From: Lutibacter sp.
GTDB lineage: Bacteria; Bacteroidota; Bacteroidia; Flavobacteriales; Flavobacteriaceae
Reading direction: 5' to 3'
Length of the DNA: 64,000 bases
Assembly (NCBI RefSeq): GCF_021647475.1
Contig: NZ_JAKIUR010000006.1
Span: 1 to 64,000 of the forward strand
The position numbers were made by a program, and so were the translations under genes. The notes beneath the pieces are model-generated. The model was not told the origin of the DNA. It did not search any database and worked only from the letters and a program-made list of their open reading frames with translations. Within the stretch, counting starts at the first letter, position 1; the number at the start of each line of letters is the position of its first letter. Positions 1-8,629 of the stretch are shown here, piece after piece.

Positions 1-66
1 AATCCCTGATTTTAATAGTTCAACTATCATAACCTTAAACTCATTGTCATACTTTGTTCTTGCCAT
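1..66 (-). CDS. IS3-family transposase OrfA, N-terminal fragment cut by window edge
   Basis: Reading leftward from an ATG at position 66, 22 codons stay open to the window edge. The peptide begins MARTKYDNEFKVMIVELL. A basic start followed by a short helix and 'ELLKSGI' is typical of the helix-turn-helix OrfA of IS3/IS911-type elements, which binds the element ends and is joined to the DDE integrase OrfB by frameshifting. Only the N-terminus is visible, so intactness cannot be judged. The call rests on the pattern of this short stretch. Confidence 0.6.
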   Translation of the reverse strand, partial: MARTKYDNEFKVMIVELLKSGI

Positions 67-122
67 AATTCAAATATATATTATTTATGGGCTTATTAAA
101 ATTGTCACATCAAAGGTAGACA
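1..122 (-). mobile_element. End of an IS3-like insertion sequence (outer boundary tentative)
   Basis: The OrfA fragment starts at 66, and IS3 elements usually leave roughly 50-80 bp between the terminal inverted repeat and orfA. Read on the minus strand, a TGTCTACCTTTGATGTGACA stretch begins at about 122, and TGT is a plausible IS terminus. The other end lies outside the window, so the inverted repeat and target duplication cannot be confirmed. Confidence 0.35.
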
Positions 123-397
123 CTCCAATGTGTTTGTGGTTCAGATTCGATTTATTTTAGGATAAATAAAAATGATAAAATTGTAGAAATTATGACAATA
201 ATTGGACGACAAGATTTAAAAAATATACTTTAAAAATTACAGTTGCCAACAATGGCTAAATTATACTAAAAAGAAAAATTAAAGTAACTTTATAACTTAA
301 TAGTAAACATCAAAAAAGCACGATTTATCAATCGTAACTTTTCCTCTCCTAATCCATTGAAACTTACACAATTTGTGATATACTACTAAATAAAGTA
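123..397. other. Non-coding gap between the IS end and the GH130 gene
   Basis: This AT-rich stretch has no convincing reading frame. It holds the 3' region of the leftward GH130 gene, including a terminator-like hairpin at 313-335. Nothing else is recognisable. Confidence 0.5.
313..335 (-). terminator. Probable intrinsic terminator of the GH130 gene
   Basis: On the minus strand, ACGATT-GATA-AATCGT forms a 6-bp stem with a 4-nt loop, then GC and a run of six T. It lies about 63 nt past the GH130 stop codon. The stem is short and AT-rich, so termination may be weak. Confidence 0.45.
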
Positions 398-1864
398 TCA
401 TTCAAATACCATTTCATCAAATAACTCATCCATTGAAATAGTTGCAAATGTAGATGCATAATCTGATATGGCATAAGGTATTATTAATTCATTATTTAAA
501 ATAATTGAACCACAGGAATATACAATATTAGGTACATAACCATCCCTTTCATCTTCATTTGGCATAAGTAAAGGTTCTTCTAATCTAGCAATTACCTTTG
601 AAGGATCTTCTAAATCAAGAAGTATTGCACCTAAACTATATCTTCTCATCGGTCCAACACTATGCGTTATTAATAACCAACCTTTTTCTGTTTCAAGAGG
701 TGAACCTGCATTACCAATCTTTGTAAATTCCCAAGGAAAAGTGGGTTCTTGTATTTTTTTTGCGGTTTGCCAAACATTTAAATTATCAGAAAACATAATA
801 TAATTAGCATAACCATCATAACGTGAAATCATGGCATATTTTCCATTAATTTTTCTAGGGAAAAGTGCCAACCCTTTGTTTATAGCGTATTTACCATTAA
901 GAGGTTCTATTTTAAAATTATAAAAATCTTTTGTTTCTAATAAAGTAGATAATATAGCACGGCCATTATAGGCTGTATAAGTTGCATAATAGGTTATTTT
1001 GCCATCATCATTAGTAAATTTTACAAACCTAGCATCTTCAATTCCATTAGTTTCAGAATAGGAAACTGGAAAAATCACACGTTCAGATAAAGCAGTATCT
1101 AAGGAATAGGTTGTTTCATAATGCGAGGTTGCAAACCATTTTATTCTATTTATTTCACCTTTATCAAATTCAGACAACTTTCCATCTTTTAATACTTCTA
1201 CAATGCTACCCATAAGCTCGCCATAAATAAACTTATCGTTAAGCCTATCTAAAATTTTATTAAGTATAGCTCCATCATGTTCAATTTCCTCAAATTTATG
1301 TTTAAATCTTTTTTTATCATAAACATAACGTTTTATGGTTTCAGGTACATCAACAAGATATCCTGGTTCAATAACCGATATGTTATTGTCTTTATCAATT
1401 ATGGCACTTCTAAAAACTATAGAAGAAATATGTCCTTCTCCTGTAGCTCTAAAACTAATAATTACTCTGTTTTGACCTTCCTCTAAATTAAATTGATCAG
1501 GATCTAATACAATTGATGGATTAAAAAAAGCAGCAGATTCAATAGAATATTCCTGTGTAAAATAAGCTCCAATAAGTAGTTTTTTCTTTTTAGAAACGGT
1601 TTTATGATTAACCCTTAGCCTTTTAACTATTTCTTTAATTTCATTATAATTTTTCTCTAGAACTTTAGAGATATTCCGATGGCGTTTAGAAAAGTTTTTT
1701 AATGTTTGATCTAATACTAAATAGGTTTCTTCTTCCGAAAGATTTAAAATGTTTTTAATTATCATTTCAACTCTTTCATCACTACTAGGTCTGTAAAAGC
1801 GAGTGATAATTCTTTTAGGGTCAGGATAAAAACGAAATTTATTTCGTTTAACAGTTAATGACAT
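398..1864 (-). CDS. GH130 family glycoside phosphorylase (large form)
   Basis: GH130 enzymes phosphorolyse beta-mannosides such as mannosyl-glucose or mannobiose, giving alpha-mannose 1-phosphate. The 488-aa protein has no signal peptide, so it should be cytoplasmic. Family hallmarks are the GHISSIVFR strand (about 144-152), the 'GIEDARFV' segment with Asp277 as the likely catalytic acid, and the following YATYTAYNGR blade. It is longer than the usual 330-390 aa: about 100 helical, lysine-rich residues precede the five-bladed propeller, and a second insertion lies around 180-240. Large helical forms may differ in oligomerisation and substrate. It is transcribed divergently from the exported GH65 gene, and the shared 307-bp gap carries a palindromic operator-like site. 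No mannan-specific gene is nearby, so the substrate is open. Confidence 0.85.
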   Translation of the reverse strand: MSLTVKRNKFRFYPDPKRIITRFYRPSSDERVEMIIKNILNLSEEETYLVLDQTLKNFSKRHRNISKVLEKNYNEIKEIVKRLRVNHKTVSKKKKLLIGAYFTQEYSIESAAFFNPSIVLDPDQFNLEEGQNRVIISFRATGEGHISSIVFRSAIIDKDNNISVIEPGYLVDVPETIKRYVYDKKRFKHKFEEIEHDGAILNKILDRLNDKFIYGELMGSIVEVLKDGKLSEFDKGEINRIKWFATSHYETTYSLDTALSERVIFPVSYSETNGIEDARFVKFTNDDGKITYYATYTAYNGRAILSTLLETKDFYNFKIEPLNGKYAINKGLALFPRKINGKYAMISRYDGYANYIMFSDNLNVWQTAKKIQEPTFPWEFTKIGNAGSPLETEKGWLLITHSVGPMRRYSLGAILLDLEDPSKVIARLEEPLLMPNEDERDGYVPNIVYSCGSIILNNELIIPYAISDYASTFATISMDELFDEMVFE

Positions 1865-1892
1865 AATTTTGAGGTGAATAAATGAATTCGGA

Positions 1893-1900
1893 CAAAGGTA
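1893..1900 (-). promoter_or_regulatory. Bacteroidota -7 box of the GH130 promoter
   Basis: On the minus strand the site reads TACCTTTG, an exact match to TAnnTTTG, 29 nt before the ATG at 1864. No clear -33 TTTG accompanies it. Confidence 0.55.
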
Positions 1901-1981
1901 TTTATTAAATTTTATTTATGTCTATAATTAAAAATATTTTTTTGAAAAATTTCACCTATTTATCTAAGGTTTTATAAATCA

Positions 1982-2001
1982 TTTTCGAAAAGTTTCGAAA
2001 A
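1982..2001. promoter_or_regulatory. Perfect 20-bp palindrome, LacI-type operator candidate
   Basis: Two 9-bp arms TTTTCGAAA and TTTCGAAAA flank a central AG. The core CGAAA-N2-TTTCG resembles the CGAAA-N4-TTTCG sites before susC (47103-47122) and the phosphorylase operon (49728-49741), with a shorter spacer. It lies 118 bp from the GH130 start and 171 bp from the GH65 ATG, so it could regulate both genes. Confidence 0.5.
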
Positions 2002-2171
2002 GATATTTCTCCTTTATTTATACTAGTTACAAGGCTTTTAGTTACTGTTTTAATTAAAAAGAAGGAGTCTAAAATTTCATATTATAATAGTTTCACCTTT
2101 TTTCCACCATCTAAAAACATTATTTTTACAACAATAGAATTATTGAATTGATTAATATTAGACAAACCATT

Positions 2172-4193
2172 ATGAAAACTATTTTTATCTCTTTATTTGC
2201 TTTATTTATGCTAAATACATATGCACAAAATAAAACCAATTTAGGTTGGAAAATAACAGCAAAAACACATGATCCTTATGTTGGAATTACTTTAGCTAAT
2301 GGTAGGATTGGATTATTGCCTTCGGCAGAATTATTTAAAGTAAAATCTATTATCTTAAACAATGTTTTTGATCGTGGAGAGTCTGGTGGAGTTAGTAGGG
2401 TATTGGAAGGAATCAATTTTGCTAATTTAAATTTAGAAATAGATGGTGATAAACTAGATTTAACAAAGGTTACTAACTGGCAACAAACCTTAAATATGAA
2501 AGAAGCCAACTTTACCACTTCTTTTGATTATAAAAACAAAGCCCATATAAGTTATACTATTTACGCCTTAAGACAATTGGCATTTACAGGAATGATAACG
2601 GTAAATATAAAAGCTCTTAAACCTATTTCTATAAAAGCTACAGGTATAGTAGCAACACCCCATGATTATAAAGACGTTAAACAAACCTATACAGTTTTAC
2701 ACGATGCAGAAATAGAAATGCCCATTATGCAAACAACAGCAAAAAGCAGATTTGGAAGACAAGAGGTTGCAGTATCGGCCAATTTTTTATTTAAAGAAGA
2801 AATTCCAAAGGTAACTCATAAAATTATGGATAACAATCACCAAAGTTTGAGCTTTGACACCTCGTTAAAGGCAAACACATCTTATAATTTTGCCTGGTTT
2901 GGAGCTGAATGTACTACGCAAGATTTTGTTTATCCCGATAACGAATCGGCTCGTATGCTTATTTTAGCAGAACGAAGTAATTGGCAAGTACTAATTGACC
3001 AACATAAAGCGGCTTGGGCAAAATTATGGCAAGGAGACATTGAAATTGAAGGAGATTTAGCTTCACAATTGGATGTGCGTTTGGCTTTGTATCATTTGTA
3101 TGCATTTTCCAGAGCCGATTCAAATTTAAGTTTATCGCCAATGGGTCTTTCTTCTCAAGGTTATAACGGTCACGTTTTTTGGGATACAGAAATTTGGATG
3201 TTCCCACCACTTCTAATGTTTAATCAAGATATTGCCAAATCTCTATTAAATTATCGGTCAGACCGTCTTGAAAAAGCTAAGGAAAAAGCCCGTAATTTTG
3301 GTTATAAAGGAGCAATGTTTCCTTGGGAATCAGATGATACTGGCGAAGAAGCAACTCCTGTTTGGGCTTTAACGGGTACTTTTGAGCAACATATTACTGC
3401 CGATGTGGGTATTGCTTTTTACAATTATTATAAAGTAACTCAAGATAGAAATTGGCTTAAAAATACAGGCTATCCAATGCTCAAAGAAGTGGCCGACTTT
3501 TGGGTAAGTCGCAGTACGCAAAATGCCGATGGTACTTTTAGCATAAACAATGTAGTTGGGGCTAATGAATTTGCACAAAATATTGACGACAATGCTTTTA
3601 CAAATGGATCGGCCATTACCGTTTTAAATGATGCTCTCAATACCGCCAAAATTTTAGGGATACTAGGGAAGAAAGATTGGAAAACGGTAGCAGACGGACT
3701 AGTTATTCATAAATTTAAAAGTGGTATTACAAAAGAAAACAGTACTTATCACGGTCAAATTATAAAACAAGCAGACGTTAATTTATTGGCTTATCCTTTA
3801 CAAATTATTACAGATAAAAAACAAATTTTAAAGGACTTAAATTATTATGAACCCCGTTTTGCTAAAGATGGTCCAGCTATGGCTCATTCAATTTTAGCTA
3901 TTTTATATGCTCGTTTAGGAAATACAGATAAAGCTTTTGAATTATTTAAAAGCTCTTATGAACCAAACAAACGACCTCCGTTTGGAGCATTATCAGAATC
4001 AGCTACCAGTAATAATCCTTATTTTGCAACAGGTGCAGGTGGATTGTTACAAATTGTTTTAGTTGGCTTTGGCGGATTACATATCAGCGAAAATGGAATT
4101 ATTCAGAAAAACCCTATTTTACCAAAACAATGGAAATCATTGACTTTAAAAGGGGTTGGTCCAAATAAGAAGACTTATATCATAAAACATTAA
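2172..4193 (+). CDS. Exported GH65 glycoside hydrolase (kojibiose hydrolase-like)
   Basis: GH65 enzymes invert alpha-glucosides by hydrolysis or phosphorolysis. I start at the ATG at 2172, because it is followed at once by a signal peptide (MKTIFISLFALFMLNTYAQ); the in-frame TTG at 2148 only adds eight polar residues. The mature protein has the GH65 (alpha/alpha)6 features: a GHVFWDTE motif (about 333-340) and GANEF with Glu466 aligning to the catalytic acid. The C-terminal loop reads TGAGGLLQIV instead of the phosphate-binding 'MGGSW' seen in the GH65 at 51204, so this one is probably a hydrolase acting in the periplasm. Such hydrolases in flavobacteria, for example Flavobacterium johnsoniae FjGH65A, cleave kojibiose (alpha-1,2). 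GH97 nearby fits alpha-glucan use. Confidence 0.85.
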   Translation: MKTIFISLFALFMLNTYAQNKTNLGWKITAKTHDPYVGITLANGRIGLLPSAELFKVKSIILNNVFDRGESGGVSRVLEGINFANLNLEIDGDKLDLTKVTNWQQTLNMKEANFTTSFDYKNKAHISYTIYALRQLAFTGMITVNIKALKPISIKATGIVATPHDYKDVKQTYTVLHDAEIEMPIMQTTAKSRFGRQEVAVSANFLFKEEIPKVTHKIMDNNHQSLSFDTSLKANTSYNFAWFGAECTTQDFVYPDNESARMLILAERSNWQVLIDQHKAAWAKLWQGDIEIEGDLASQLDVRLALYHLYAFSRADSNLSLSPMGLSSQGYNGHVFWDTEIWMFPPLLMFNQDIAKSLLNYRSDRLEKAKEKARNFGYKGAMFPWESDDTGEEATPVWALTGTFEQHITADVGIAFYNYYKVTQDRNWLKNTGYPMLKEVADFWVSRSTQNADGTFSINNVVGANEFAQNIDDNAFTNGSAITVLNDALNTAKILGILGKKDWKTVADGLVIHKFKSGITKENSTYHGQIIKQADVNLLAYPLQIITDKKQILKDLNYYEPRFAKDGPAMAHSILAILYARLGNTDKAFELFKSSYEPNKRPPFGALSESATSNNPYFATGAGGLLQIVLVGFGGLHISENGIIQKNPILPKQWKSLTLKGVGPNKKTYIIKH

Positions 4194-4211
4194 AAGGTTT
4201 TTAAAAAAAAC

Positions 4212-4250
4212 AAAAAAAGGAGATTTGATAAATTTCAAACCTCCTTTTTT
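4212..4250. terminator. Bidirectional intrinsic terminator
   Basis: A-run plus GGAG (4212-4222) pairs with CTCC plus T-run (4241-4250). An inner TTTGA/TCAAA stem encloses a short loop. It lies between the convergent GH65 and sugar transporter genes, and A/T runs on both sides allow it to work in both directions. Confidence 0.85.
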
Positions 4251-4260
4251 ATATTAAACC

Positions 4261-5583
4261 TTAGTTAATAGTTTGTGATTTATCAGTTGAAACATTTAAT
4301 CGCATTGCCAAAATAGCTGAAATGGCAAAGAAAACACCACCAAAAATAATTGCATTTGTGGCTCTATTATTAAGTAAGTGCTTAATAATTGACCCAAAAG
4401 TTATGGTTTGTATAAACATTGGTATAACTATCATCATATTAACGATACCCATATAAACTCCTCTTTTACCTTGTGGTACAATTTTAGATACCATAGCATA
4501 TGGAATACCCATCATAGCTGCCCATCCAATACCTAGAAAAAGCATAGGTAAAAATATGAGTATTTGGTTTTTTATAAAAGGCAAACTAATCATTGCAATG
4601 GCTGAAAGAAATAAACTTATTACATATGCTTTTTTATTGCTAAATTTTTTAGCAATAGGTACCAGTGCTAAAGCTACAATCATAGTGATAAAATTATAAG
4701 AGCCATTCATTAAAGCTGCTTTACCCAATGCAACTCCTTCATTTATGTTAAGACTTTCTCTTAACATTGGTGCAATAAACTGCCAGTAACAAAACAGGGC
4801 ATACCATTGAAAAAGATAAACAGCTGCTAAACGCCACATGAATTTTGACATCCCACTAATAGCATCAATTATTTCTTTTATAGGTTCAAATATTCTATCC
4901 CAAAAGGGGTCTTTTTTACTTAATTCAATAGTTTCTAATTCTTTAGCTGATGGTGGTGTTTCAGGCGTTTTTAAAACAGACCAAAGTATGGTAGTAATAG
5001 AAGCGATGGCTCCTATAAAAAAGGAATAGTATAACCAAGTTGGAATTGAAGTTGCGGTTTCACTTGCACTTCCAGAACCTCCAAACCAATCTTGAAAAAG
5101 AAATATAGACAAATTTGCTAAAACTATACCAGCTCCTACAAACAAACTTTGCATTTGAAAACCAAATGTTAGCTGCTTTTCTGGTAGTTTATCTCCTATA
5201 AAAGCTCTGTAAGGTTCCATAGCTGTATTATTACCAACATCTAAAATCCACAATAAACCTACGGCAAACCATAACTCTGGGCTAAACGGAAAGGCAAACA
5301 AACACAAACTTCCTATTATAGCACCAATTAAAAAAAAGGGTTTTCGCCTTCCCCATCTAGGCGACCATGTTTTATCAGATATAGCACCTATAAGCGGTTG
5401 AATTAATAAACCTGTTATAGGTCCCGCCAAGTTTAATAATGGTAATTGATCATTTGTAGCACCTAAAAATGAAAAAATAGGATTTACGGCTGTTTGTTGT
5501 AATCCAAAACTAAATTGAATCCCAAGAAATCCAATATTCATATTCCATATTTGCCAAAAGGTAAGTCTGGGTTTAAAAGTCAT
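4261..5583 (-). CDS. SLC45/GPH-like MFS sugar transporter
   Basis: This 440-aa integral membrane protein with about 12 hydrophobic helices probably imports a di- or oligosaccharide with protons across the inner membrane. The N-terminus (WQIWNMNIGFLGIQFSFGLQ), followed by a 'GAISDKTWSPRWGRRKPF' loop between helices 2 and 3, is typical of SLC45-like sucrose/maltose carriers found beside alpha-glucosidase genes in Bacteroidota. A hydrophilic central loop around residues 200-225 separates the two halves. It is the last gene of the leftward operon, 7 nt after GH97, so import of GH97 products or substrates is the simplest role. A terminator follows directly. Confidence 0.85.
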   Translation of the reverse strand: MTFKPRLTFWQIWNMNIGFLGIQFSFGLQQTAVNPIFSFLGATNDQLPLLNLAGPITGLLIQPLIGAISDKTWSPRWGRRKPFFLIGAIIGSLCLFAFPFSPELWFAVGLLWILDVGNNTAMEPYRAFIGDKLPEKQLTFGFQMQSLFVGAGIVLANLSIFLFQDWFGGSGSASETATSIPTWLYYSFFIGAIASITTILWSVLKTPETPPSAKELETIELSKKDPFWDRIFEPIKEIIDAISGMSKFMWRLAAVYLFQWYALFCYWQFIAPMLRESLNINEGVALGKAALMNGSYNFITMIVALALVPIAKKFSNKKAYVISLFLSAIAMISLPFIKNQILIFLPMLFLGIGWAAMMGIPYAMVSKIVPQGKRGVYMGIVNMMIVIPMFIQTITFGSIIKHLLNNRATNAIIFGGVFFAISAILAMRLNVSTDKSQTIN

Positions 5584-5590
5584 TTTTTTT

Positions 5591-7708
5591 TTACTTTTTA
5601 ATTATACTTATTGCTGTTCCGCCTCCAGGAGCTAAATGTAAGGTTAATTTAGCAGTATTATCAAGCGTTATTTTGCGAATACTAACAGCTGTGGGATTAT
5701 TTTTCCAATCGGCATTTTTGCCATCTTCATAGACGGTGGCAATATAATTAGTGTTTGGTTCTAGAAAATCAAAATTAATTTTTATATCTCTTTTATTTTC
5801 ATCAGTAATACTGCCTAAAAACCAGTTTCCTGTTTTTCGCTCTTGTCGTGCTATGGTTACAAAATCACCTATTTCTCCATTTAATATTTCAGTTTTTTGC
5901 CAATCAACACCTACATCTCTTATAAATTGAAATGCTGGATTGCCTTCATAATTTTGAGGTAAATCTGCAGCCATTTGAATGGGACTATATATTACAACAT
6001 ATAAAGCCAATTGTTTTGCTAAAGTAGTTTCAACCTGATTATTAGGTTTATAAGGATTTAATTTTAAATTAAAAATACCAGGTGTAAAATCAATGGGACC
6101 TGCTAACATTCGTGTAAATGGGACAATAGTGGTGTGTTCTGGTCCGTTACCACCCTCAACTGACCAAGCATTAAATTCTTGTCCGCGTAAACCTTCTCTA
6201 GAAACCCAATTTGGATAAGTTCTTCTCATCCCTGTTGCTTTAATAGGTTCATGAGTGTCAATAGCAAGTTGATATTTAGCTGCTTTTATTACGGCATTGT
6301 TGTAATGATTTACCATCCATTGACCATGATGGTGTTCTCCTTTTGGAATAATAGGGCCAACATAACCTGATTTTATTGTGTGTAAATCTAAAGACTTATA
6401 AAGTGCATAAGCTGTATCCATTTGTTTTTCGTAAGTTCTTGGTGCTGCCGAAGTTTCGTTATGCATAATTAATTGAACTCCTTTAGATTTGCCATAACGC
6501 ACTACTTCTTTTAAATTATAATCAGGATATGGGGTGATAAAATCAAAAACTCCTTCTCTATCTGGAAATCCAATCCAATGTTTCCAACCCGTATTCCAAC
6601 CTTCAACTAATATCCCGTGCAAATTATTTTTTGCAGCAAAATCTATATACCGTTTTGCATTTTGGGTAGTTGCACCATGATGCCCTTTTTTCTTTTTAAC
6701 TTTTGTGAAAGTATTCATGTCTTGTGTAGATTCATAATCCCAAGTTGAAATTCCGAGATGCATTTCCCACCAAATACCAACATATTTCATTGGTTTAAAC
6801 CAAGAAACATCACCTATTTTATTAGGGTCATTAAGATTTAAAATCATTTTTGAGGCGATTAAATCTCCTGCTTTATCTGCTATTTGAATGGTTCGCCAAG
6901 GTGTGTTAAAAGGTAATTTTCTTTTCACTTTGTATTTTGTTAAATCAGAACCCACCAAATTACTTTTTAATTTAAAATTTGTGGTATCAACTTTTAAGGT
7001 CATACCGGCATAATCTATTAAAGCAGCTTCGTGAAAACTTAAATAAAGACCTTTTGCAGTTTTCATGGTTACGGGTGTATTTACAGCATTATCAGGAATA
7101 TAAGAGGAATTTAAATTAGGATGATGACGTTTAATGATTGCATTTATTTTTGAAACTTTAGTTGTATTATACAAATGCTCATAACTATCCCAATCGCCCG
7201 GAATCCACCAAACTTTATGATCTCCAGTAAGGTTAAATTCTGTATTTTCTTCTTTTATTTTGGCAACTTCAAAACCTTCTTGTTTTGGAAATTCATATCT
7301 AAAACCTATACCATTATTAAAAACACGAAAAACGACATTTATTTTTCGGTTTGGTATTTTGGCTTCTTGTAAATTTACCTTTAACTCATTGTAATTATTT
7401 TTTACGGAATCTTGCTCGCCCCAAGGCATTTTCCAAGTTGTATTAGAAGTTAATCTGGTTGTCTTTAAAATTTTAAAATATTTTTTTAGTGAAGGAGCAT
7501 CAACAAAATCAAACCCTAAAAATGAAGTATCAATAACTTTTGAATTTTTATAATTGATTTCATAACCAAATTGACCATCTTTTGAAAGAAACAGATTAAC
7601 GGCAATGGCTTTATCTGGTGATTCTACTTTTATCAATTTATTTTCTTTTTGACAAGAAAGCAAACTAAATAAAGTAACAAACGTAATAAATAGATTTACT
7701 TTTTTCAT
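5591..7708 (-). CDS. GH97 alpha-glucosidase, SusB-like lipoprotein
   Basis: GH97 enzymes remove terminal alpha-linked glucose (inverting members) or galactose (retaining members) in the periplasm. A lipobox LLSC puts the lipidated Cys at residue 19. The N-terminal beta-sandwich (about 25-300) leads into a TIM barrel. Three glutamates matching the inverting SusB set are present: Glu418 (HNETS), Glu487 (THEP) and Glu511 (GQEFNAW). That favours alpha-glucosidase over the retaining, Asp-based alpha-galactosidase. A C-terminal beta domain begins near residue 600. The length of 705 aa is normal. It lies 6 nt from the SRPBCC gene and 7 nt from the transporter, in one operon. Confidence 0.93.
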   Translation of the reverse strand: MKKVNLFITFVTLFSLLSCQKENKLIKVESPDKAIAVNLFLSKDGQFGYEINYKNSKVIDTSFLGFDFVDAPSLKKYFKILKTTRLTSNTTWKMPWGEQDSVKNNYNELKVNLQEAKIPNRKINVVFRVFNNGIGFRYEFPKQEGFEVAKIKEENTEFNLTGDHKVWWIPGDWDSYEHLYNTTKVSKINAIIKRHHPNLNSSYIPDNAVNTPVTMKTAKGLYLSFHEAALIDYAGMTLKVDTTNFKLKSNLVGSDLTKYKVKRKLPFNTPWRTIQIADKAGDLIASKMILNLNDPNKIGDVSWFKPMKYVGIWWEMHLGISTWDYESTQDMNTFTKVKKKKGHHGATTQNAKRYIDFAAKNNLHGILVEGWNTGWKHWIGFPDREGVFDFITPYPDYNLKEVVRYGKSKGVQLIMHNETSAAPRTYEKQMDTAYALYKSLDLHTIKSGYVGPIIPKGEHHHGQWMVNHYNNAVIKAAKYQLAIDTHEPIKATGMRRTYPNWVSREGLRGQEFNAWSVEGGNGPEHTTIVPFTRMLAGPIDFTPGIFNLKLNPYKPNNQVETTLAKQLALYVVIYSPIQMAADLPQNYEGNPAFQFIRDVGVDWQKTEILNGEIGDFVTIARQERKTGNWFLGSITDENKRDIKINFDFLEPNTNYIATVYEDGKNADWKNNPTAVSIRKITLDNTAKLTLHLAPGGGTAISIIKK

Positions 7709-7714
7709 TTTATC

Positions 7715-8629
7715 TTAATTTTTTAGTGGCATAAATACATCCGCTTTCCAATGGAGTTCATTAGCATCAGTATGTGGATCATTATAATATATTTCTAAAA
7801 TAGATTTTTCAACTTTAAAGTTATGATTTTTTGCATAATTATCAAGTGCAAACCATGCCCTATCTGAATAACGATAATTACCATGAAAAACGGCCTTTAA
7901 GACAGGAATAGCTTTTAAATTTCGTTTTATTTTTACCAAGGAATCATTAGGATACTGACTTAAATTTTCTATAGGAAAACAGAATTCGGCATTTATCCTA
8001 TTTTTTTGTTGATCCCAATGGATCACATTTACAAACGGATTACCTATTTTTTTAATCTGATTTTTTGCCAAATATTGCATTAAGTAAAAAATGTTTTGGT
8101 TCATTTTTTCAGCTTTATGTGGTAAAGTAGAATTAAAGGAAACATAAATAATAGATTTATAAGCAGGTCTTTCCGATTTTCCAATAATTTTAACCTTAAA
8201 TTTTTTAAGATGTTTATTTAAGGCTTGATTAAAATCAGTAACAAATAAAATGGACTTATTAATGAATTGTGATTTCCCAATTAAAAAAAGTAAACGTTGT
8301 TTAAAGCTGTGGTTTAGATCTTTTACAAACACTTTTACTTTTGTAAGACTATCATTTACTGGATTTAATTCCCAGTGAAGTTTATAAATAGAATCTTTAA
8401 GTTGTACGTGCTGATCAATAGTTTTAAAAGCATTTGAGTGAACTATTTTGATGGTTTTTTCAAGTTTAGTTGTGTTCCAGCTTTCGAGCTGAGTAATTCT
8501 GCTATATACAGTACCTGGAGAAGTTTTTGTTGAAAAATTAATTTGATAATCGTATTTTTTAAAAAATAGAAACCAAATGAGGCTTAAAATAATAAGGCTT
8601 AAAAAAGTTAAAATTAATTTTTTTTTCAT
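7715..8629 (-). CDS. Membrane-anchored SRPBCC + GyrI/effector-binding domain protein
   Basis: The 304-aa protein has one N-terminal helix (about 5-22), then a soluble part facing the periplasm. Residues about 30-140 resemble an SRPBCC fold ('SPGTVYSRITQLESWNTT'). Residues about 150-304 resemble the GyrI-like/AraC effector-binding domain, a small-molecule pocket, ending with ELHWKADVFMPLKN. It carries no DNA-binding domain, so it is not a classical regulator; it may sense or carry a ligand. Its ATG overlaps the stop of the upstream FG-GAP gene (ATGA), implying translational coupling, and GH97 follows 6 nt later. The domain calls are by pattern only. Confidence 0.6.
   Translation of the reverse strand: MKKKLILTFLSLIILSLIWFLFFKKYDYQINFSTKTSPGTVYSRITQLESWNTTKLEKTIKIVHSNAFKTIDQHVQLKDSIYKLHWELNPVNDSLTKVKVFVKDLNHSFKQRLLFLIGKSQFINKSILFVTDFNQALNKHLKKFKVKIIGKSERPAYKSIIYVSFNSTLPHKAEKMNQNIFYLMQYLAKNQIKKIGNPFVNVIHWDQQKNRINAEFCFPIENLSQYPNDSLVKIKRNLKAIPVLKAVFHGNYRYSDRAWFALDNYAKNHNFKVEKSILEIYYNDPHTDANELHWKADVFMPLKN

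Larger units (their letters stand above)
1865..2171. other. Divergent intergenic control region, GH130 / exported GH65
   Basis: This 307-bp gap separates two divergent sugar genes. It holds the GH130 -7 box and the 20-bp palindrome at 1982-2001. No exact TAnnTTTG box was found on the plus strand for the GH65 gene. Confidence 0.6.

Noticed and set aside
2148..2171. TTG start giving a longer exported GH65
   Set aside because: The added MINIRQTI residues would put a polar stretch before a perfectly placed signal peptide that starts at the ATG at 2172.
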